Positions 59,909-64,000 of a DNA stretch of 64,000 nt are shown piece by piece. The DNA is from Streptomyces spinoverrucosus (GTDB lineage Bacteria > Actinomycetota > Actinomycetes > Streptomycetales > Streptomycetaceae), in contig NZ_JADPZX010000001.1 in NCBI RefSeq assembly GCF_015712165.1, positions 7,645,501-7,709,500 of the forward strand. Reading direction: 5' to 3'. Within the stretch, counting starts at the first letter, position 1. Each line of letters starts with the position of its first letter. Made by a program: the position numbers and the translations under genes. The notes under the pieces are model-generated. The model had not been told where the DNA came from. It did no database searches and saw only the letters and a list, made by a program, of their open reading frames with translations.

Positions 59909-61455
59909 TCCGCCGCGCCGCCGTCGCCCTGACGGCTCTCGCCGCCGCGCTCCTGGCCCCCGTACCGGCCCAGGCGCACCAGACCGACCCGGTCGTGCGC
60001 ACGGACGCGGGCCTGGTCCGAGGGGAGACGACCCGCGAGGGACGGCAGTTCCTCGGCGTCCCCTACGCAGAACCGCCGGTCGGACGGCTCCGCTGGACGG
60101 AACCCCGGCCCGTGAAGCCCTGGCAGGGGGTGCGGACGGCCCAGGACTTCGGCAACACGTGCGTGCAGGCGTCCAGCTGGGACCCCGGCTACGAGCGGCC
60201 CAGCCACACCGAGGACTGCCTCAGCCTCAATGTGTACGTCCCCCAGGGCGCCGCCCGGCGGGCCGTCCTGGTCTGGTTCCACGGCGGCGGGCTGACCGCC
60301 GGGGCCGGTCAGGACATCGTCCCCGACACCTTCGCCCGGCAGACCGGCACGGTCGTCGTCACCGTCAACTACCGCCTCGGCGCCATGGGCTTCCTCGCCG
60401 CCGCCGGCCTGGACGGCGAGGTGCGCGACGGTGTCTCCGGCAACTTCGGCATGCTCGACCAGCAGGCCGCCCTGCGCTGGGTCCGGTCCAACATCGACCG
60501 CTTCGGCGGCGACCCGGCCCGCGTCACCATCGCGGGCGAGTCGGCCGGCGGCCGCTCGGTGTGCACCCAGCTGGCCTCCCCCACGGGGAAGGGCCTGTTC
60601 CGGGCGGGCATCATCCAGAGCGGGGCCTACGACGACTGCGCCGCCCGCACCCACGACGCCGCCGTCCACCAGGGAGCCGACTTCGCCGAGAAACTGGGCT
60701 GCGCGGACCTGGCGTGTCTGCGGGGCAAGCCGGCCGAGGAGATCCTCGCCGCGCAGGCCGGTTTCGACTGGGGTCCGGTGGCCGGTGGGGCCTTCCTGCC
60801 GCGCCAGCCGGAAGAGGCCTTCGCCCGGGGCGCCGCCAGGAACGTCCCGGTGATGAACGGGGCGAACCAGGACGAAGGACGTTTGTTCGCCTTCGCCGCC
60901 TTCGACCTCGACGGCACGCCGCTCTCCGTCGAGGAGTACCCGACCGTGATGCGCGAGAGCTTCGGCGAGCAGGCCCTGGCGCGCTACCCGCTCTCCGCGC
61001 ACCCCTCGCCGACCATCGCGTACGGCACCGCGCTCGGCGACACGATGTTCGCCTGCCCGGCGCTGCGGCTGGACCGCACCCTCGCCGGACGCGGGCCGGT
61101 GTACGCGTACGAGTTCGCCGACCGCACCTCACCCCCCTTCGCCTCGCTGCGCGACCTCGCCACCGACTTCGACTTCGGCGCGACCCACGTCAACGAGGTG
61201 CAGTACCTCTTCAAGCACTTCGGGCTCGACTCGCCGCTGAACGCCGAGCAGCGGGCGCTGTCCCGGCAGATGGTGCAGTACTGGGGGTCGTTCGTCCGGG
61301 GCGGGGTGCCGCGGGCGGAGGGGCAGCCCGCGATGCCGGGCCGTGCCGGGGTGGTGCTGTCCCTGCGCACCGGCTCCGCGGGCGGCAACGCGCTCAGCAG
61401 GAGCGTCGGCTCGGAGCACCAGTGCGATCTGTGGGACCCGGGAGTGTCATCGTGA
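59905..61455 (+). CDS. Secreted type-B carboxylesterase
   Basis: A 516-residue alpha/beta hydrolase with an N-terminal signal peptide (RRAAVALTALAAALLAPVPAQA). The triad is Ser213 in IAGESAGGRS, Glu324 in NQDEGRLFAF and His428 in FGATHVNEVQYLF; the oxyanion-hole motif WFHGGGL and EDCLSLNVYVP are intact. It cleaves carboxylic esters outside the cell. ATG 59905 overlaps the stop of the GH3 remnant by 4 nt. A 34-bp perfect palindrome follows. Confidence 0.92.
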   Translation: MIRRAAVALTALAAALLAPVPAQAHQTDPVVRTDAGLVRGETTREGRQFLGVPYAEPPVGRLRWTEPRPVKPWQGVRTAQDFGNTCVQASSWDPGYERPSHTEDCLSLNVYVPQGAARRAVLVWFHGGGLTAGAGQDIVPDTFARQTGTVVVTVNYRLGAMGFLAAAGLDGEVRDGVSGNFGMLDQQAALRWVRSNIDRFGGDPARVTIAGESAGGRSVCTQLASPTGKGLFRAGIIQSGAYDDCAARTHDAAVHQGADFAEKLGCADLACLRGKPAEEILAAQAGFDWGPVAGGAFLPRQPEEAFARGAARNVPVMNGANQDEGRLFAFAAFDLDGTPLSVEEYPTVMRESFGEQALARYPLSAHPSPTIAYGTALGDTMFACPALRLDRTLAGRGPVYAYEFADRTSPPFASLRDLATDFDFGATHVNEVQYLFKHFGLDSPLNAEQRALSRQMVQYWGSFVRGGVPRAEGQPAMPGRAGVVLSLRTGSAGGNALSRSVGSEHQCDLWDPGVSS

Positions 61456-61467
61456 CCCGGTAGGCTT

Positions 61468-61501
61468 CACGGCGTGCGCCCGGGCCCGGGCGCACGCCGT
61501 G
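61468..61501. terminator. 34-bp perfect palindrome
   Basis: CACGGCGTGCGCCCGGG and CCCGGGCGCACGCCGTG abut with no spacer. It lies 13 nt after the carboxylesterase stop and 40 nt before the DedA start. The position suits a terminator, although a long dyad with no loop could also be an operator. Confidence 0.7.
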
Positions 61502-61540
61502 TGTATGCGTGTGTGCAGGGACGTTCGGGAGGAACCAGCG

Positions 61541-62188
61541 GTGCACGTCCAGGAGTGGCTCGAGACCGTACCCGCGGTCGCCATCTACGCGCTGGTGGGA
61601 GTGGTCATCGGCCTGGAGAGCCTGGGCATCCCGCTGCCGGGCGAGATCATCCTGGTCTCATCCGCGCTGCTCGCCTCCCAGCACGGCGACATCGACCCGT
61701 TCGTCCTCGGCGCGTGTGCCAGCGCCGGCGCGATCATCGGCGACTCCATCGGCTACGCGATCGGCCGCAAGGGCGGCCGGCCGCTGCTCGCCTGGCTCGG
61801 CAAGAAGTTCCCGAAGCACTTCAGCGAGGCGCACATCGCCACGGCCGAGCGCGCCTTCGAGAAGTGGGGCATGTGGGCCGTCTTCTTCGGCCGCTTCGTC
61901 GCCCTGCTCCGCATCTTCGCGGGCCCGCTCGCGGGCGTGCTCCGGATGCCGTACTGGAAGTTCCTGATCGCCAACGTCTTCGGCGGCATCCTGTGGGCGG
62001 GCGGCACGACGGCGGTCATCTACTACGTGGGTGTCGTCGCGGAGGCGTGGCTGAAGCGCTTCTCGTGGGTGGGCCTGATCCTGGCGGTGGCGATCGGCCT
62101 CACGTCGATGCTGATCCTTAAGAGGAAGGCGAAGAAGGTCGAGGCGGCCGTACAGCCGGAGCCTCAGCCGGTCGCCGCCGGGGACTGA
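61541..62188 (+). CDS. DedA-family membrane protein
   Basis: A 215-residue protein with GLESLGIPLPGEIIL near residue 25, FFGRFVALLRIFAGPLAGV near 125, and five or six helices: the DedA landmarks, including the conserved Glu and the paired Arg. Members are proposed lipid-carrier flippases. GTG 61541 follows GGGAGGA. The basic end (KRKAKKVEAAVQ) is cytoplasmic. Confidence 0.9.
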   Translation: MHVQEWLETVPAVAIYALVGVVIGLESLGIPLPGEIILVSSALLASQHGDIDPFVLGACASAGAIIGDSIGYAIGRKGGRPLLAWLGKKFPKHFSEAHIATAERAFEKWGMWAVFFGRFVALLRIFAGPLAGVLRMPYWKFLIANVFGGILWAGGTTAVIYYVGVVAEAWLKRFSWVGLILAVAIGLTSMLILKRKAKKVEAAVQPEPQPVAAGD

Positions 62189-62196
62189 AGGAACCC

Positions 62197-62238
62197 AGGG
62201 CGCGGGGAACTGCGCGAGCAACCCACGAGCACCCGCAG
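62197..62238 (+). repeat. Dispersed Streptomyces intergenic element, copy 2
   Basis: AGGGCGCGGGGAACTGCGCG followed by AGCAACCCAC and ending ACCCGCAG. It matches copy 1 at 51788-51830 in the opposite orientation and sits in the gap between the convergent DedA and carbonic-anhydrase-like genes. Confidence 0.8.
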
Positions 62239-62252
62239 ACCGCACACAACCC

Positions 62253-62783
62253 TCACGCCCCGTGCGCTTCCCGGTGCGCCTTCCCCAACTCCGCATACAT
62301 CGTCCCGTTCAGCGTGACCCCCTCCCGCTCCTCCGCGCTGAGCTCGCGCCGCACCTTCGCCGGCACCCCAGCCACCAGCGACCCCGGCGGCACCACCATG
62401 CCCTGCGGCACCAGCGCCTGAGCCGCGATGAGCGACCCCGCCCCGATCACCGCGCCGTTCAGCACGGTCGCCCCCATCCCGATCAGGCAGTCGTCCTCCA
62501 CGGTCGCCCCGTGCACCACGGCGTTGTGCCCGACGGACACGCGCGCGCCGATGCGCACGGGGAAACCCGGGTCGGCGTGCAGCGTGCAGTTGTCCTGGAT
62601 GTTGCTCTGAGCCCCCACGGAGATCCGCTCGACATCACCCCGCAGCACCGCGCCGTACCAGACGCTCGCCCCCGCCTCCAGCATCACGTCGCCGATCACC
62701 GAAGCCGTCGGCGCCACGAACGCATCGTCGTCCACCTTCGGCTCCCTGCCCCCGATCCCCATGACCAGCGCCCTCTGCGTCAT
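62253..62783 (-). CDS. Gamma-class carbonic anhydrase-like protein
   Basis: A 176-residue left-handed beta-helix (hexapeptide repeat) protein. Histidines in NCTLHADPGFP, SVGHNAVVHGATV match the three metal-binding positions of gamma carbonic anhydrases, and GAVLRGDVERISVGAQSNIQDN is characteristic. It may hydrate CO2, although many such proteins have lost that activity. ATG 62783 follows GAGGAGAGGG. It converges on the DedA gene. Confidence 0.9.
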   Translation of the reverse strand: MTQRALVMGIGGREPKVDDDAFVAPTASVIGDVMLEAGASVWYGAVLRGDVERISVGAQSNIQDNCTLHADPGFPVRIGARVSVGHNAVVHGATVEDDCLIGMGATVLNGAVIGAGSLIAAQALVPQGMVVPPGSLVAGVPAKVRRELSAEEREGVTLNGTMYAELGKAHREAHGA

Positions 62784-62894
62784 CGCCCTCTCCTCGCCGC
62801 CAAACGTCGTAGACGAACCGTACGCCACCCCGTAGGGCGAAGATCACAGGCCCACGCCCTCATGGCAGTACCCCGCGCTGAGTAACGTGAGCGG

Positions 62895-63659
62895 GTGCCG
62901 AAGCGCAAGAACACGTTCTCATCCTGGCGCCACCGACAGGTGCAGCGCGCCGTCCACGCGGGCTGGGCCTGGGCGCAGCGCGTGGGTTCGGTGACGGCCG
63001 AGAACCCCGGCCGTTTCCACTTCGGTTCGATCGGCGAAGCCACCCGGCTCGCCTTCCCGCTCGGCACGGTCTTCGGCGAACCCTGGATCCACCTCGGCGC
63101 CCACTGCATCGTCGGTGAACAGGTCACCCTCACGGCCGGTCTGATGCCCGACCTCGACCTCGGCCCCGAGCCCATCCTGCGCGTCGGCGACGGTGTGGTC
63201 CTCGGTCGCGGCAGTCACGTCATCGCCGACACGACGGTCACCATCGGCAACGACTGCTATTTCGGCCCGTACGTGTACGTCACGTCCACCAACCACTCGT
63301 ACGACGACCCGCACCAGCCCATCGGCAAGCAGTGGCCCCGGATGGAACCGGTGGAGATCGGCCCGGGCTGCTGGATCGGCACCGGCGCGGTGATCCTGCC
63401 GGGTGCGCGGATCGGGCGGAACGTGGTGGTGGCCGCGGGCGCTGTGGTGCGCGGGGTGGTGCCCGACCATGCGGTGGTGGCGGGGGCGCCCGCCCGGGTC
63501 GTACGACGCTGGACTCCCGTCGAAGGCTGGCAGCCGCCGCTCAGGACGCCGGCGCCGGTGCCGATACCCGAGGGCGTCACTCCCGAGCAGTTGACGGCGC
63601 TCGCGGATCTCGACGAGGAGACGGCGGCACGACTGGCCGAGCTGGAGCCGGAGGCCTGA
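62895..63659 (+). CDS. Hexapeptide-repeat acyltransferase
   Basis: A 254-residue left-handed beta-helix transferase (WbbJ/LacA-like). TSTNHSYDDPHQPIG carries the probable catalytic His, and IGPGCWIGTGAVILPGARIGRNVVVAAGAVV the repeats; the N-terminal extension is basic. It transfers an acetyl or similar group to an unknown acceptor. GTG 62895. Divergent from the carbonic-anhydrase-like gene. Confidence 0.85.
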   Translation: MPKRKNTFSSWRHRQVQRAVHAGWAWAQRVGSVTAENPGRFHFGSIGEATRLAFPLGTVFGEPWIHLGAHCIVGEQVTLTAGLMPDLDLGPEPILRVGDGVVLGRGSHVIADTTVTIGNDCYFGPYVYVTSTNHSYDDPHQPIGKQWPRMEPVEIGPGCWIGTGAVILPGARIGRNVVVAAGAVVRGVVPDHAVVAGAPARVVRRWTPVEGWQPPLRTPAPVPIPEGVTPEQLTALADLDEETAARLAELEPEA

Positions 63660-63660
63660 C

Positions 63661-64000
63661 TCAGCCGGTCGCCAGCAGCAGGGTGCCGGCGAGGGCCAGT
63701 CCCGCGCCCGCCGCCTGGACGGCTCGCAGCCGTTCGCTGAGGAAGCCGCGGGCGGCCAGTGCCGTCACCACCGGGTAGAGCGAGGCGAGTACGGCGGCGA
63801 CGGTGACCGGGCCGTGCTGGGCGGCGATCGAGTACGTGCCGTTGGCCGCCACGTCCGCCAGGCCGACGAAGGCGAGCGCCGGCAGCGAAGCCCACGGGAA
63901 ACCGTCCGCGGGCAGGGCGGGGGAGCCGCGCCGTACCGAGATGTACAGGGCGGTGCCGCCGGCGACGACATTGGTGACGCGCTGCACGAACAGGGCGAGG
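63661..64000 (-). CDS. EamA-family (DMT) transporter, C-terminal part
   Basis: The gene enters from the right edge; only its last 112 codons are in the window. The visible sequence has LAFVGLADVAANGTYSIAAQHG and the EamA end motif VAAVLASLYPVVTALAARGFLSER, ending TLLLATG, so it covers the last three or four helices. It converges on the acyltransferase gene with a 1-nt gap. Partial at the window end. Confidence 0.82.
   Translation of the reverse strand, partial: LALFVQRVTNVVAGGTALYISVRRGSPALPADGFPWASLPALAFVGLADVAANGTYSIAAQHGPVTVAAVLASLYPVVTALAARGFLSERLRAVQAAGAGLALAGTLLLATG

Overview
The window is typical of a Streptomyces chromosome arm or core-flanking segment: G+C is very high throughout, third codon positions are almost all G or C, GTG starts are common, and several gene families seen here (a DUF5999-type protein, a diverged second EF-Tu of the tuf3 kind, CPBP proteases, a sigma-like/ricin fusion) are Streptomyces hallmarks. 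A dispersed element whose core (GCGCGGGGAACTGCGCGA) I recall as abundant between Streptomyces genes occurs twice. I see no rRNA, tRNA, CRISPR array, complete insertion sequence, prophage or biosynthetic gene cluster.

Layout. 1-13 kb is a potassium block: an APC-superfamily permease, a small membrane protein, a KimA-like K+ importer, a 27-residue membrane peptide overlapping kdpF, kdpABC and the kdpE/kdpD two-component system. Direct repeats with 11-bp spacing lie upstream of both kdp and the first permease. 13-15 kb holds a decayed lysA-like gene and a DUF5999 protein. 15.8-20.5 kb has a glutamate-cysteine-ligase-like enzyme, a CPBP protease, a PhzF epimerase divergent from a PadR regulator, and an SRPBCC protein. 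20.7-27.8 kb is rich in DMT (EamA) transporters with regulators: a Clp-N protein, two tandem EamA genes separated by an attenuator-like leader, a MocR regulator divergent from a PPOX flavoprotein, a VOC protein, and an EamA/LysR divergent pair. A 0.5-kb, roughly 44-bp minisatellite follows at 27.9-28.4 kb.

28.4-36.4 kb carries a second PPOX protein, an isochorismatase-fold protein lacking the usual catalytic residues, a Rieske lipoprotein, a HipA-like kinase overlapping a DUF3037 gene, two SDR genes in tandem, an oligopeptide-type binding lipoprotein, ung and a helical-repeat protein. 36.4-44 kb has a lipoprotein, a DinB-like protein, a flavin monooxygenase remnant, an oxidoreductase converging on and overlapping lnt, an NTF2-like gene divergent from a DUF4291-SDR pair, and uppP. 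44-47 kb is a compact three-gene operon (Gfo/Idh oxidoreductase, PmoA-like, cupin) behind a well-formed promoter with a LacI-type operator just downstream of the predicted start.

47-56 kb includes HxlR/thiolase, a TVP38-type membrane protein, a DNA alkylation repair-like protein, tuf3, a spermidine-synthase-like protein, an MFS exporter, a secreted-domain membrane protein and a hotdog thioesterase. 56-57.3 kb is poor in genes and looks decayed. 57.3-64 kb has the sigma-like/zinc-finger/membrane/ricin fusion, a GH3 beta-glucosidase shrunk by an in-frame deletion and translationally coupled to a type-B carboxylesterase, a DedA protein, a gamma-carbonic-anhydrase-like protein, a hexapeptide acyltransferase and the end of another EamA transporter.

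The clearest functional units are the K+ block, the Gfo-PmoA-cupin operon, the HipA-like/DUF3037 pair and the regulator-transporter pairs. At least three genes (lysA-like, flavin monooxygenase, GH3) are decayed, which suits an accessory or arm-proximal region. All family assignments come from reading motifs, not from database searches.
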